From an uncultured Veillonellaceae bacterium (GTDB taxonomy: Bacteria > Bacillota > Negativicutes > Veillonellales > Dialisteraceae): a stretch of 64,000 bases of DNA. Location: NCBI GenBank assembly GCA_958348245.1, contig CATVYJ010000006.1:1-64000 (forward strand). Direction: 5' to 3'. Under the pieces are notes generated by a model that was not told the DNA's origin, did not search any database, and was given only the letters and a program-made list of their open reading frames with translations. The position numbers and the translations under genes are program-made. Numbering within the stretch: position 1 is the stretch's first letter; the number at the start of each line of letters is the position of its first letter. Below are positions 17,245 through 25,219 of the stretch, piece after piece.

Positions 17245-18195
17245 ATGCCGGTACCGAAATATTACGAGTTTCAGGCGCCCATGCTGCGGTTTTTGAGCGA
17301 TGGGCAGTCGAGGAAAATCAAAGAAGTGCGGGAGGCAATGAAAGCCTATTTTAATCTGAGTGATGACGATGTGGCGGAACTCCTTCCCAGCAAGCAGCAG
17401 ACGTATTTTGCCAATCGCGTAGGATGGGCGAGCACCTATTTGAGCAAAGCGGGACTCATTGATAAACCGCGGCGCGGCGAAGTGGTCATTACCGAAGAAG
17501 GGAAGAAAGCGCTGGAAAATCTGCCGGAAGTCGTGGACAGTCAATGGCTGAGCCGGTATTCTTCTTTCCGTGAATTTGTCGGAGAGGATGAGACGGAGCA
17601 GAATGCAGCGGGAAAAACCGCCGCCGAAGAGGAGACCGGGGTGTCTCAGCCTGTGGAAAAAATAGACGACAGTACGGAAACGCCGGACGATGCGTTTGAA
17701 AACGCGTTCCAGAAAATTCACAGAGAATTGCAGGACGCGCTCATGGAAGAAGTGATGCGCATTTCTCCGAAAGCGTTCGAACAGATGGTGCTCGACCTCA
17801 TGGCGAAGATGGGCTACGGCACTTTTGAAAACGCGGGGCGCACCACCTCCTACGCGGGCGACGAAGGCATCGACGGCATCATCATGGAGGACAAGCTCGG
17901 CTTTGACCTCATTTACATTCAGGCGAAGAAATGGGGCAAAGACCACGTGGTCGGGCGGCCGGAAGTGCAGGCGTTCGTGGGAGCCATCGCGGGCAAAGGC
18001 GGACAGGGCCTCTTCGTCACCACGTCCAGCTTCAGCCGGCAGGCGCGGGACTACGCGGAGAAACAGCACATCATTCTCATGGACGGCGAGAAACTCACCA
18101 ACTACATGATTGAATACAACTTCGGCGTGCGCACGCGGAAAGTGTTTGAAATCAAAGCGGTGGACACGGACGTATTTAACGAATACGACGAATGA
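17245..18195 (+). CDS. Mrr-family restriction endonuclease (type IV-like)
   Basis: 316 residues. The N-terminal winged-helix domain starts MPVPKYYEFQAPMLRFLSDG, the standard Mrr N-terminus. A variable acidic linker (about 120-165) leads to the Mrr catalytic domain with D206/D210 and Q226-x-K228 (IYIQAKKW), the PD-(D/E)xK site. Stand-alone Mrr proteins cut DNA with foreign methylation. No methylase or specificity gene is nearby. ATG 17245 is preferred over 17215 and 17221 on promoter position. The first half is visibly more AT-rich than the second. Confidence 0.9.
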   Translation: MPVPKYYEFQAPMLRFLSDGQSRKIKEVREAMKAYFNLSDDDVAELLPSKQQTYFANRVGWASTYLSKAGLIDKPRRGEVVITEEGKKALENLPEVVDSQWLSRYSSFREFVGEDETEQNAAGKTAAEEETGVSQPVEKIDDSTETPDDAFENAFQKIHRELQDALMEEVMRISPKAFEQMVLDLMAKMGYGTFENAGRTTSYAGDEGIDGIIMEDKLGFDLIYIQAKKWGKDHVVGRPEVQAFVGAIAGKGGQGLFVTTSSFSRQARDYAEKQHIILMDGEKLTNYMIEYNFGVRTRKVFEIKAVDTDVFNEYDE

Positions 18196-18200
18196 AAAGG

Positions 18201-18222
18201 GCGCGGGGCATCCGCGCTTTTT
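18201..18222 (+). terminator. terminator after the Mrr gene
   Basis: GCGCGG-GGCAT-CCGCGC followed by T5. Confidence 0.85.
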
Positions 18223-18279
18223 GCGTGCGCTATAATGGAAGAAAAGGCTCCCGCGGGGAGCGGTAAAGGAGGCAGGGGT

Positions 18280-18900
18280 ATGAAGGTCATGCTCATTAAC
18301 GGCAGTCCCCATGCGCGGGGCTGCACGTACACGGCGCTCCGCGAGGCGGCGGACGCGCTCGAGAGAAACGGCGTCGAGACGGAGTGGATGCATGTGGGCG
18401 GCGCGCCCGTGGCGGGGTGCATCGCGTGCAGCCGGTGCCGGACGACGGGGGAATGCTTCGTGAAGGACAAGGTGAACGAGCTGCTGGAAAAGCTGCCGGA
18501 GATCGACGGATTCCTCGTGGGTTCGCCTGTGTATTATGCGGGCGCGGCGGGGCAGCTCATCGCATTTCTGGACCGGGCGTTCTACGCGGGGGCGGGCCGT
18601 TTCGACGGGAAGCCGGCCGCGGCGGTGGTGAGCTGCCGCCGGGGCGGCGCGACCGCGGCGTTCGAGCAGATCAACAAATTTTTCTCCATGAACAATATGC
18701 CCATCGTCACGTCCCAGTACTGGAATCAGGTGCACGGCTTCACGCCGGACGACGTGCGGCAGGATCTGGAGGGGCTGCAGACGATGCGGACTCTCGGAAA
18801 CAACATGGCGTGGCTGCTGCAATGCATCGAAGCGGGGCGGAAGGCGGGCATCGGGAAGCCGGCGCGCGAGCCGTTCCAGATGACGAATTTTATCCGGTGA
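18280..18900 (+). CDS. NADPH-dependent FMN reductase / iron-sulfur flavoprotein family
   Basis: 206 residues with a flavodoxin-like fold. MLINGSPHARGCTYTAL is the FMN phosphate loop. GCIACSRCRTTGECFVKD gives four Cys (C-x2-C-x2-C-x5-C) in the place used for a cluster or disulfides in the Isf group. GSPVYYAGAAGQL is the flavin-ring loop. It likely transfers electrons to quinones or other small acceptors. Start ATG 18280 follows AAAGGAGG; a TATAAT is at 18231-18236. Monocistronic. Confidence 0.88.
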   Translation: MKVMLINGSPHARGCTYTALREAADALERNGVETEWMHVGGAPVAGCIACSRCRTTGECFVKDKVNELLEKLPEIDGFLVGSPVYYAGAAGQLIAFLDRAFYAGAGRFDGKPAAAVVSCRRGGATAAFEQINKFFSMNNMPIVTSQYWNQVHGFTPDDVRQDLEGLQTMRTLGNNMAWLLQCIEAGRKAGIGKPAREPFQMTNFIR

Positions 18901-18904
18901 AACG

Positions 18905-18937
18905 AAAACCGCAGGGCGTGAGAGCTCTGCGGTTTTT
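18905..18937. terminator. bidirectional terminator
   Basis: AAAACCGCAG/CTGCGGTTTT, 10-bp stem with a 12-nt loop, between convergent genes; U-tracts on both strands. Confidence 0.85.
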
Positions 18938-18958
18938 CTGTGGAAATGGAGGGAAGCG

Positions 18959-19708
18959 TCACCGGCCGGGTACGCGGAGGAGGAAGAGCGCCGCGAGAAG
19001 CACGGGCTGGTGAAGGAGATAGAAGAGAAGGGAGTGCCGTCCGATGCATGCGAGCCATGCCGGGGCGGGCCGGGCGAGGAGAGCGAGGCGGCCCCGCGCG
19101 GCGGCGAGGCGGTGCGCGAAGAAGCCTGCGCCGTAGAGGAAAATCCACGGGACGAGGGAGAAGTAGTCGAGGGAGATAAAATCCGCCGGGGGAAAGCCGA
19201 GGTACGCCGTGAGGAGATTCGCATACCACGAGCCGGGCAGGCCCGCGATCGTGAAGAAGGGCGGGAAGCCGAGGACACCTTCATTGACGCCGCGGACGAG
19301 GACAAAGAGAAGCAGGCTCCCCGCGAGGCCCGCCGCGGGCGGCGTGCGGCGGAGCAGGGGCGAGAGCGGCGCAAGGAGCAGCATGGCCGAGCCGAGAAAG
19401 GTGAGGATGCCGAAGAGGATGGGCGCGCCCGGCATGAAGCACAGCGTGGACGCGGTGACGGCCGCGCCGCAGAAGAAGACTTCCGCGCCGCGCCGGAGAG
19501 GCCGGCGGCCGAGCGGCCAGGAGAAGCCCGAGAGGAAGATAAAGGACCAGCAGATGCTCTGCTGCCACAGATAGAGTGCGGACGCGTGCGCGAGAAGCCA
19601 CGTCCAGCCGCAGAGATGGAGCAGGTCCCACGCGAGGTGGAAGCCCGCCATGCTGAGGAGCGACGCGCCGCGGAGCGCATCGAGAAGCGCGTATCGGTTT
19701 CCCGTCAT
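18959..19708 (-). CDS. DUF1624 / heparan-alpha-glucosaminide N-acetyltransferase-like membrane protein
   Basis: 249 residues with about seven hydrophobic segments. The N-terminus RYALLDALRGASLLSMAGFH carries the (R)xxxLDxLRG signature of membrane acyltransferases and the DUF1624 family, and the last helix contains RHSLLFYLLHQPVLL, also typical. It may transfer an acyl group to an envelope sugar; the substrate is unknown. Start at 19708 follows AAAGGAG; 40 further in-frame codons upstream have no ribosome site. Confidence 0.82.
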   Translation of the reverse strand: MTGNRYALLDALRGASLLSMAGFHLAWDLLHLCGWTWLLAHASALYLWQQSICWSFIFLSGFSWPLGRRPLRRGAEVFFCGAAVTASTLCFMPGAPILFGILTFLGSAMLLLAPLSPLLRRTPPAAGLAGSLLLFVLVRGVNEGVLGFPPFFTIAGLPGSWYANLLTAYLGFPPADFISLDYFSLVPWIFLYGAGFFAHRLAAARGRLALLARPAPAWLACIGRHSLLFYLLHQPVLLAALFLLRVPGR

Positions 19709-19785
19709 GGAGATCTCCTTTCCGTCGTATTTTCTGCATTGTAGCGCATGAAAGGCGGCTTCTGTCAAGGCGGCGAAATTGCCTC

Positions 19786-19813
19786 TTGCAAATCGCGGCG
19801 CATGTGGTATAAT
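19786..19813 (+). promoter_or_regulatory. upstream promoter facing tRNA-Lys
   Basis: TTGCAA (19786-19791), 16-bp spacer, TATAAT (19808-19813) as part of an extended -10 TGGTATAAT. Confidence 0.6.
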
Positions 19814-19863
19814 TATTTTCGTCATCAAGTGCGGCGGCTTTTCAGAAAAAGAAAAAACGGCAT

Positions 19864-19892
19864 TTGACAGGACAGAAAACAGATGGTATAAT
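19864..19892 (+). promoter_or_regulatory. consensus promoter of tRNA-Lys
   Basis: Perfect TTGACA (19864-19869), 17-bp spacer, perfect TATAAT (19887-19892), about 15 nt before the tRNA 5' end. Confidence 0.9.
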
Positions 19893-19907
19893 TACCTTCG
19901 TTGAAAC

Positions 19908-19983
19908 GGATCATTAGCTCAGTTGGTAGAGCACCTGACTCTTAATCAGGGTGTCCGGGGTTCGAGGCCCTGATGATCCACCA
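19908..19983 (+). tRNA. tRNA-Lys (anticodon CTT)
   Basis: 76 nt with encoded CCA. Acceptor stem GGATCAT/ATGATCC, D-loop AGCTCAGTTGGTAGAGC, anticodon arm CTGACTCTTAATCAG (anticodon CTT, reads AAG), T-loop GGTTCGAGGCC. Cloverleaf pairs fully. Confidence 0.97.
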
Positions 19984-19991
19984 GACTCATT

Positions 19992-20015
19992 CCCGTCACG
20001 TTGTGGCGGGTTTTT
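19992..20015 (+). terminator. terminator after tRNA-Lys
   Basis: CCCGTCAC-GTT-GTGGCGGG then T5. Confidence 0.85.
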
Positions 20016-20108
20016 CTTTTGCCCGGAAGCGGATCCGGAAAGCGTTTCCTTTATTCTTTCCTGCGGCGGTTGTGTTACAATAGATAAAAATTCCATCGGA
20101 GGTGGATC

Positions 20109-21611
20109 ATGAAATACAGAAGCACACGGAGCGGCGAGACGGTGACGGCCGCGGAGGCGCTCCTGCGGGGGCTTGCGGCGGACGGCGGGCTGTACGTGCC
20201 GGAGGCGCTGCCCGCGCCGTTCCTGTCGTATGACGCGATGAAGGATTTTTCCTATGAGGAGACGGCGGTGTACGTGCTGCGCCGGTTCTTTGCGGAGATC
20301 CCTGAGGAAGAGCTGGCGGACTTCGTGCACCGGGCGTACGGCGGCACGTTTGAGACGGACGACGTCGTGCCCGTGCGGACGCTCGGCGGGGCCGCATCCG
20401 CGGCGGAAATGTTCCACGGCCGGACCTGCGCCTTCAAGGATCTGGCGCTTTCGCTTTTCCCGTACCTGCTCACGTGGGCGAAGAAGGAAATGGGCGAGGC
20501 GCGGCAGGTGCTCATCCTCACGGCCACGTCGGGCGATACGGGCAAGGCCGCGCTCGAAGGATTCCGGGACGTGCCGGGCACGAATATCTGCGTCTTCTAT
20601 CCGTCTCACGGGGTGAGCCCGCTCCAGAAGGACCAGATGCAGAAGCAGGAAGGGGCGAACGTCGCCGTGTGCGGCATCGAGGGCAATTTTGACGATGCCC
20701 AGAGCGCGGTGAAAGCGATTTTTTCCGCGGGGCTTCCGCCGGAAGACGGCGGGGACGCGGTGGTATTCTCCAGCGCCAATTCCATCAATATCGGGCGGCT
20801 CTATCCGCAGGTGGTGTACTATGTGTGGATCTGGCTCTCTCTCGTGCGCGAGGGGGTCGTCGGAAAGGACGAACCGTTCAACGTGGCGGTGCCCACGGGC
20901 AATTTTGGCAATATCCTCGCCGCATGGACGGCGAAACAGATCGGCGCGCCCATCGGACGGCTCATCTGCGCGTCCAACGAAAACCATGTGCTGAGCGACG
21001 TCCTTGCGTCGGGTGTGTACGACCGGCGGCGCGAGTTCCACCTCACGAAGTCGCCTTCCATGGATATTCTCATTTCGTCCAATTTTGAGCGCTTCCTCTA
21101 CTATATGGCGGGCGAAGCGGAGACCCGCGCGGCCATGGCCTCGCTGACGGAGGACGGCGTCTACACCGTGCCGGCGGACGCGCTGGCCCGCATGCAGGCG
21201 GAAATGCTCGCCGGCTGGGCGGACGAAGCGGCCATGGAGGAAGCGGCGGGCCGGGTCTACGAGGCGTACGATTATCTCATGGATCCGCACACCGCCGTGG
21301 CTTACGCGGTGTACCACCGCCTGCGCCGGGAGGGGAAGATCGCCCGGGGCTCCCACACGGTGATCGCCGCTACGGCGCATCCGTACAAGTTTCCCGACGC
21401 GGCGGCGGACGCGCTGCATCTCTCCGTCTCGGGGAGCGCCTATGACAAGCTGCGCCAGCTCGCGGACGCGTCGGGGATTCCCGTGCCGCCGCAGCTCGCC
21501 CGGCTGGAGCACGCGCCGGTGCGCTTCCCCGGCGTCATCGCCAGAGACGCCATCGCGGCGTATGTGAAGGACTGCGCCCGCGCCATCGGAAAAGAGCGCG
21601 GAGAATCATGA
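20109..21611 (+). CDS. thrC: threonine synthase
   Basis: 500 residues, the long (fungal/E. coli-like) class. The N-terminal YRSTRSGETVTAAEALLRGL and DGGLYVPE are typical. The PLP lysine is K110 in CAFKDLALS, with ATSGDTGKAALEGF as the phosphate/substrate loop and PTGNFGNILAAW further on. It converts O-phosphohomoserine to threonine. GGAGG precedes the start; a TACAAT -10 is at 20076-20081. Overlaps the next gene by ATGA. Confidence 0.97.
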   Translation: MKYRSTRSGETVTAAEALLRGLAADGGLYVPEALPAPFLSYDAMKDFSYEETAVYVLRRFFAEIPEEELADFVHRAYGGTFETDDVVPVRTLGGAASAAEMFHGRTCAFKDLALSLFPYLLTWAKKEMGEARQVLILTATSGDTGKAALEGFRDVPGTNICVFYPSHGVSPLQKDQMQKQEGANVAVCGIEGNFDDAQSAVKAIFSAGLPPEDGGDAVVFSSANSINIGRLYPQVVYYVWIWLSLVREGVVGKDEPFNVAVPTGNFGNILAAWTAKQIGAPIGRLICASNENHVLSDVLASGVYDRRREFHLTKSPSMDILISSNFERFLYYMAGEAETRAAMASLTEDGVYTVPADALARMQAEMLAGWADEAAMEEAAGRVYEAYDYLMDPHTAVAYAVYHRLRREGKIARGSHTVIAATAHPYKFPDAAADALHLSVSGSAYDKLRQLADASGIPVPPQLARLEHAPVRFPGVIARDAIAAYVKDCARAIGKERGES

Positions 21612-22324
21612 GACGGCGCAGCTGGGACGAAAAAGGGGAGCGCCGCTTCCGCCTGATCCTTCTCGCCGTGCTGATCCTCGCGCTCGCGTCCATCCACCTC
21701 ATCGCGCCGGGCTTCTATCCCACCATCTGGGAGCTCATGAAGAACCGGGATCTGGAAGGGCTCATCCTCTACCTCCAGAGTTTCGGCATCTGGGCAGTCT
21801 TTGTGAGCTTCTTTATTGATGTGGTCATCAATATCGTGGGCTTTCTTCCGTCCATTTTCATTTCCACCGCAAACGGCCTCATCTTCGGTCTGTTCTGGGG
21901 GACCATCATTTCCTGGCTGGCGGAGACCACCGGCGTGGTCATTTCTTTCTGGGCCATGCGCGTGCTCTTCCGCACCATGGCGATGCATCTCATCGAAAAG
22001 AGCAAAACCCTCTCAAAGCTGGACCAGTACGAATCGTGGCAGGCCGTCGCCGTGGCGCGGGCCATCCCCTACATGCCGAACGGCCTCGTCACCGCCGTGT
22101 CCGCGCTGTCATCCATGCCCTTTGAACGGCATCTCCTGGGCAGTCTCATCGGGAAGCTGCCCTCCGTGGCGCTCGAAGTCTGCGTGGGGCACGACGTGGT
22201 CCGCATGGGACAGCACGCGGAGCGCCTCACCATCATCGTCCTCGTGGTGGCCGTCATCTACGGATTCATCTGGTGGCGCACGAAGAAAAAGAAAAAAGCC
22301 GCATCGGACGGCGAAACGAAATAA
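21608..22324 (+). CDS. TVP38/TMEM64 (DedA-related) family membrane protein
   Basis: 238 residues. A first transmembrane helix (about 14-34) is followed by the VTT/SNARE-associated domain: FLPSIFISTANGLIFGLFWG, then WLAETTGVVISFWAMRVLF, and VARAIPYMPNGLVTAVSAL with the conserved R-x-IP-x-x-P(N)G pattern. A basic tail (TKKKKKA) ends the protein. The family is thought to move lipids or protons across the membrane; no role is assigned here. Translationally coupled to thrC, though no functional link is obvious. Confidence 0.85.
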   Translation: MRRRSWDEKGERRFRLILLAVLILALASIHLIAPGFYPTIWELMKNRDLEGLILYLQSFGIWAVFVSFFIDVVINIVGFLPSIFISTANGLIFGLFWGTIISWLAETTGVVISFWAMRVLFRTMAMHLIEKSKTLSKLDQYESWQAVAVARAIPYMPNGLVTAVSALSSMPFERHLLGSLIGKLPSVALEVCVGHDVVRMGQHAERLTIIVLVVAVIYGFIWWRTKKKKKAASDGETK

Positions 22325-22330
22325 AAAAGG

Positions 22331-22358
22331 AATCCTGCCGCACGGCGGGATTTTTTTT
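22331..22358 (+). terminator. terminator of thrC operon
   Basis: AATCCTGCC-GCAC-GGCGGGATT followed by T8. Confidence 0.9.
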
Positions 22359-22360
22359 GT

Positions 22361-22528
22361 GCAGGCCGTCCATCCGACGCGGGGAGTCCGCTGTTCTTTT
22401 GATAAAAAATCTCACAGATTTCTCTCGGAAAACAAGGAAATCAAAATAAATCGGGAATAGAAAAATCGCCCCGCCGCGGGCGGAGAGACGGCCTGCTATA
22501 GATTTTGCGCATGCCGCGGATAAAATCT
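22361..22528. other. intergenic region with nested inverted repeats, possible structured RNA
   Basis: GCAGGCCGTC (22361-22370) faces its exact complement GACGGCCTGC (22487-22496). Inside these, GCGGGG (22379-22384) faces CCCCGC (22469-22474), enclosing an AT-rich core. Next to it AGATTTT (22499-22505) faces AAAATCT (22522-22528). No gene is visible on either strand. No clear promoter flanks the nested pair, so transcription is unproven. Confidence 0.45.
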
Positions 22529-22535
22529 GCGTATG

Positions 22536-22564
22536 TTGCTATAACTTTTTCCCATGAGTACAAT
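22536..22564 (+). promoter_or_regulatory. promoter of the amino-acid permease
   Basis: TTGCTA (22536-22541), 17-bp spacer, TACAAT (22559-22564). Confidence 0.65.
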
Positions 22565-22570
22565 TGAGGA

Positions 22571-22695
22571 TATGTTCAGCCTGCCGCGCGGCAGGCCCTG
22601 ACGCGGACACGGCGCGGGGACGAAAGATCCCGCCGTAGGCGCCGCCGGTCGTCAGAGCAGGACTCCTCCGGGAGCCCGGACAGTAGGGGGGAAAT
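22571..22695 (+). promoter_or_regulatory. structured 5' leader of the permease (candidate cis-regulatory RNA)
   Basis: About 125 nt. Hairpin CCTGCC-GCGC-GGCAGG (22580-22595); a longer-range pair CTGACG (22598-22603) with CGTCAG (22650-22655); inside it ACGGC/GCCGT plus GGG/CCC (about 22609-22636). Downstream, CTCCTCC (22663-22669) can pair either with GGAG (22671-22674) or with the ribosome site GGGGGG (22685-22690). It does not match the lysine, glycine, SAM, TPP, T-box or other riboswitch cores I know. Confidence 0.5.
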
Positions 22696-24126
22696 ATGAA
22701 TAACGAAGACAAAGAATTCCACGAAGACCTGGAACGCGGCCTGAAGGCGCGCCACATTCAGCTCATCGGGCTGGGCGGCGCCATCGGGGTCGGCCTGTTT
22801 CTCGGCTCCGCCACGGCCATCGAGCTGGCGGGCCCGTCGGTGCTGCTCACGTACATCATCGGAGGCATCGCCATTTATTTCATGATGCGCGCCCTGGGCG
22901 AGCTGTCCATCGCCTACCCCGTATCGGGCGCATTCAGCGCGCACGCCACGCGCTTCCTCGGGCCGAAGTGGGGCTATCTCACCGGGTGGACCTACTGGTA
23001 CATGTGGATGGTGACCTGCATGGCGGAGCTGACCGCCGTGGGGATCTACATGAATTTCTGGTTCCCTGAACTGCCGCAGTGGCTCTCGGCGCTCGTCGCG
23101 CTCCTCATCATGACGGCCATCAATTTCATCGCCGTTTCCGCTTACGGGGAGTGTGAATTCTGGTTTGCGCTCATCAAGATCGTCACCATCATCTTCATGA
23201 TTGTCTCCGGCGCGGGTATGATTTTCTTCGGCATCGGCAACGGCGGCATCGCCACGGGCATCAGCAATCTCTGGGCGAACGGGGGCTTCTTCCCAAACGG
23301 CATCGAAGGCACGCTCATGGCGCTCGTCATGGTCATGTATTCGTACCTGGGCATCGAAATCATCGGCGTCACCGCCGGCGAAGCGAAAGACCCGAAGAAC
23401 ACCATCAGAAAATCCATCGACGAAGTGTTCTGGCGCATTCTCATTTTCTATGTGCTGTCTCTGGCGGTCATCATGTCCATCTATCCCTGGAATGAAATCG
23501 GCCATATGGGCAGCCCCTTCGTCATCACCTTTGAAAAGCTGGGCATCCGCGGCGCGGCGGACATCATCAATCTGGTGGTCATCACGGCGGTGCTCTCCTC
23601 GTGCAACAGCGGCATCTTTAGCTCGGGCCGCATGCTCTACAACCTGTCTCTGCAGGGCAACGCGCCCCAGTGCTTCCAGACGCTGAACCGGCACCGCCTC
23701 CCTTGGGTGGGCATCCTCTTCTCCGCGTTCATCCTGCTCATCGCCGTGGTGCTGAATTACGTCATGCCTTCGCATGTCTTCGTGTACATCACGAGCGTGG
23801 GCTCCTTCGGCGCGATGTGGACCTGGTTCGTCATTCTCCGCACGCAGCAGAAATTCCGCGCGTCCCTCACGGAAGAGGAAAAAGCGAAACTCACCTATAA
23901 AATGCCCGGCGCGCCCTACACGGGCTGGCTCACCATCGCGTTCCTCCTGTGCGTGGTCGTTGCGTCGGCTTTCCGCGAAGATACGCGCATCGCCCTCTAC
24001 GTTACCCCCGTCTGGTTTGCCATCCTCCTTCTCGGCTACCGCTTCATCGAACGGAAACACCGCGCGGGCCGGAAAGTGGTGGACGTGGTCACGGCGACGG
24101 CGAACCATCCGGAGACGCAGGAATAA
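22696..24126 (+). CDS. amino-acid permease, AAT family (APC superfamily)
   Basis: 476 residues with about 12 transmembrane segments. The N-terminus LKARHIQLIGLGGAIGVGLF is the GGxIGxGLF substrate-binding signature of the APC superfamily, and SGAFSAHATRFLGP and the IEIIGVTAGEAKDP segment are typical of the AroP/ProY/CycA (AAT) group, H+-coupled amino-acid importers. The substrate (aromatic, proline or similar) cannot be fixed. Preceded by a structured leader that may sense the substrate. Monocistronic, followed by a strong terminator. Confidence 0.92.
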   Translation: MNNEDKEFHEDLERGLKARHIQLIGLGGAIGVGLFLGSATAIELAGPSVLLTYIIGGIAIYFMMRALGELSIAYPVSGAFSAHATRFLGPKWGYLTGWTYWYMWMVTCMAELTAVGIYMNFWFPELPQWLSALVALLIMTAINFIAVSAYGECEFWFALIKIVTIIFMIVSGAGMIFFGIGNGGIATGISNLWANGGFFPNGIEGTLMALVMVMYSYLGIEIIGVTAGEAKDPKNTIRKSIDEVFWRILIFYVLSLAVIMSIYPWNEIGHMGSPFVITFEKLGIRGAADIINLVVITAVLSSCNSGIFSSGRMLYNLSLQGNAPQCFQTLNRHRLPWVGILFSAFILLIAVVLNYVMPSHVFVYITSVGSFGAMWTWFVILRTQQKFRASLTEEEKAKLTYKMPGAPYTGWLTIAFLLCVVVASAFREDTRIALYVTPVWFAILLLGYRFIERKHRAGRKVVDVVTATANHPETQE

Positions 24127-24142
24127 GAACTCTCCTCTGTCG

Positions 24143-24167
24143 GCACAGCGCCCGCGCTGTGCTTTTT
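24143..24167 (+). terminator. terminator after the permease
   Basis: GCACAGCG/CGCTGTGC, 4-nt loop, then T5. Confidence 0.9.
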
Positions 24168-24299
24168 CTTTTGGAAAGAGCGTCCGGAGGAGACCGAAAA
24201 GGCATTGGTGTTTCTGCTTCCCTTCATGATATAGTAAAGGGAAAAGCGGGCCGCACAGGCTGCGGATTCCGCGGGGATTTTCAGAAAGGGGCTGACGGC

Positions 24300-24734
24300 A
24301 TGCGGTTTCGCTGGGCATATCCTCTGGTGATGGCGGCGGTTTTTACGGCGGGGGCGGCGGCCGCGGAGCCCGCCGGGTACTGGAACGGCGATCCCGATTT
24401 TCCGCTCGCCTGCTCCGACGGCGGGGAGGCGTGGTATCTTCACCGGAGCGCGGCGAAGATCACGGCGAATGATGCGGCGGCGCTCGTTTTCTCCGCGGAT
24501 GTGTTCGTGGTCCAGGCCGGGCAGGACCCGAATGCCTATGAGTTCCGGCGGTACTGGTTCCGCAAGCCCCAGTCCGAAGACCCGTACACGGTGTACGTGC
24601 GGCAGGGAGACGCGGGGGAATGGACGGCGCTGTCTCTTGCGGACCCGGAAGACCGGACGGCGGCCGCGCTCTTCCTCGCGGGATGGGAGGCGGCCGCGGG
24701 ATTTCCCTACGGCCTGGCCGCGCCGGAGGGGTGA
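24300..24734 (+). CDS. secreted protein of unknown function
   Basis: 144 residues. A signal peptide (RFRWAYPLVMAAVFTAGAAA, cleavage near residue 22) precedes a mature domain with YLHRSAAKITANDAAAL, VFVVQAGQDPNAYEFRRYWF and a C-terminal FLAGWEAAAGFPYG segment. I do not recognise a family, though the ending recalls small secreted proteins common in Negativicutes. AAAGGG lies about 12 nt upstream; an extended -10 TGATATAGT is at 24227-24235. It is followed directly by the rpmF promoter, so it appears to be a single-gene unit. No catalytic motif. Confidence 0.65.
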   Translation: MRFRWAYPLVMAAVFTAGAAAAEPAGYWNGDPDFPLACSDGGEAWYLHRSAAKITANDAAALVFSADVFVVQAGQDPNAYEFRRYWFRKPQSEDPYTVYVRQGDAGEWTALSLADPEDRTAAALFLAGWEAAAGFPYGLAAPEG

Positions 24735-24745
24735 AGCGGGATTCC

Positions 24746-24774
24746 TTGACAAATATTTCCCTGCCAATTATAAT
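24746..24774 (+). promoter_or_regulatory. consensus promoter of rpmF
   Basis: TTGACA (24746-24751), 17-bp spacer, TATAAT (24769-24774): a perfect match, leaving a leader of about 75 nt. Confidence 0.9.
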
Positions 24775-24856
24775 GATGAAGTTGATAAATTTTTCAGAAT
24801 GCCTCAGCCGTCATTCACCGTCGGCGCAGTTCGAGTTCGGTAAGGAGGTGCAAGAA

Positions 24857-25042
24857 ATGCCAGCCCCTAAGAGAAAACATTCCAAAGCCCGTCGCGACAA
24901 GAGACGCGCCAACTGGAAACTGACCGTTCCGGGTCTTGTGGAATGCCCGCAGTGCCACGCACTGAAGATGCCTCACCGCGTCTGCCCGGTGTGCGGTTTC
25001 TATAAAGGCAAGTCTGTCGTAGCCGCAAAGACCGCTGAATAA
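24857..25042 (+). CDS. rpmF: 50S ribosomal protein L32
   Basis: 61 residues. MPAPKRKHSKARRDKRRANW is the standard L32 start, and C-x2-C (CPQC) with C-x2-C (CPVC) forms the zinc-binding ribbon. AAGGAGG lies upstream. The DUF177 gene that often precedes rpmF is absent; instead there is a strong private promoter and terminator. Confidence 0.97.
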   Translation: MPAPKRKHSKARRDKRRANWKLTVPGLVECPQCHALKMPHRVCPVCGFYKGKSVVAAKTAE

Positions 25043-25051
25043 GAACAGGAA

Positions 25052-25078
25052 AATGCACCCGACCGGGTGTATTTTTTT
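25052..25078 (+). terminator. terminator after rpmF
   Basis: AATGCACCCG/CGGGTGTATT with a very short loop, then a T-run. Confidence 0.85.
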
Positions 25079-25124
25079 TGCGCATGCGGATTTGGCGCGG
25101 TCTTATGCAAAGACAGCATGAATA

Positions 25125-25133
25125 TGATATAAT
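25125..25133 (+). promoter_or_regulatory. extended -10 promoter of the ABC importer operon
   Basis: TGATATAAT; the -35 region (near 25105) is weak. It gives a leader of about 80 nt before the first binding protein. Confidence 0.6.
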
Positions 25134-25219
25134 GAAAAAATCCAAACTGCGGAGCCGGCCGTTTCAGGGAGAAAAAGAAGCGGCACGCCGGGCCGCAGGA
25201 TTGCAGGAGGTTGAGAAGT

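Noticed and set aside
17245..18195. A wider restriction-modification or defence island around the Mrr gene
   Set aside because: The neighbours are housekeeping or metabolic genes with no methylase, specificity subunit, helicase or other defence gene.
19908..19983. Integration site at tRNA-Lys
   Set aside because: No integrase follows and no direct repeat of the tRNA 3' end is visible nearby; thrC follows after a normal terminator.
22571..22695. Known lysine, glycine, SAM, TPP, T-box or c-di-nucleotide riboswitch
   Set aside because: None of the conserved core sequences of these classes can be found.
24776..24856. Remnant of the DUF177 gene or a leader peptide before rpmF
   Set aside because: The short frame joined to rpmF has no similarity to DUF177 and no ribosome site of its own.
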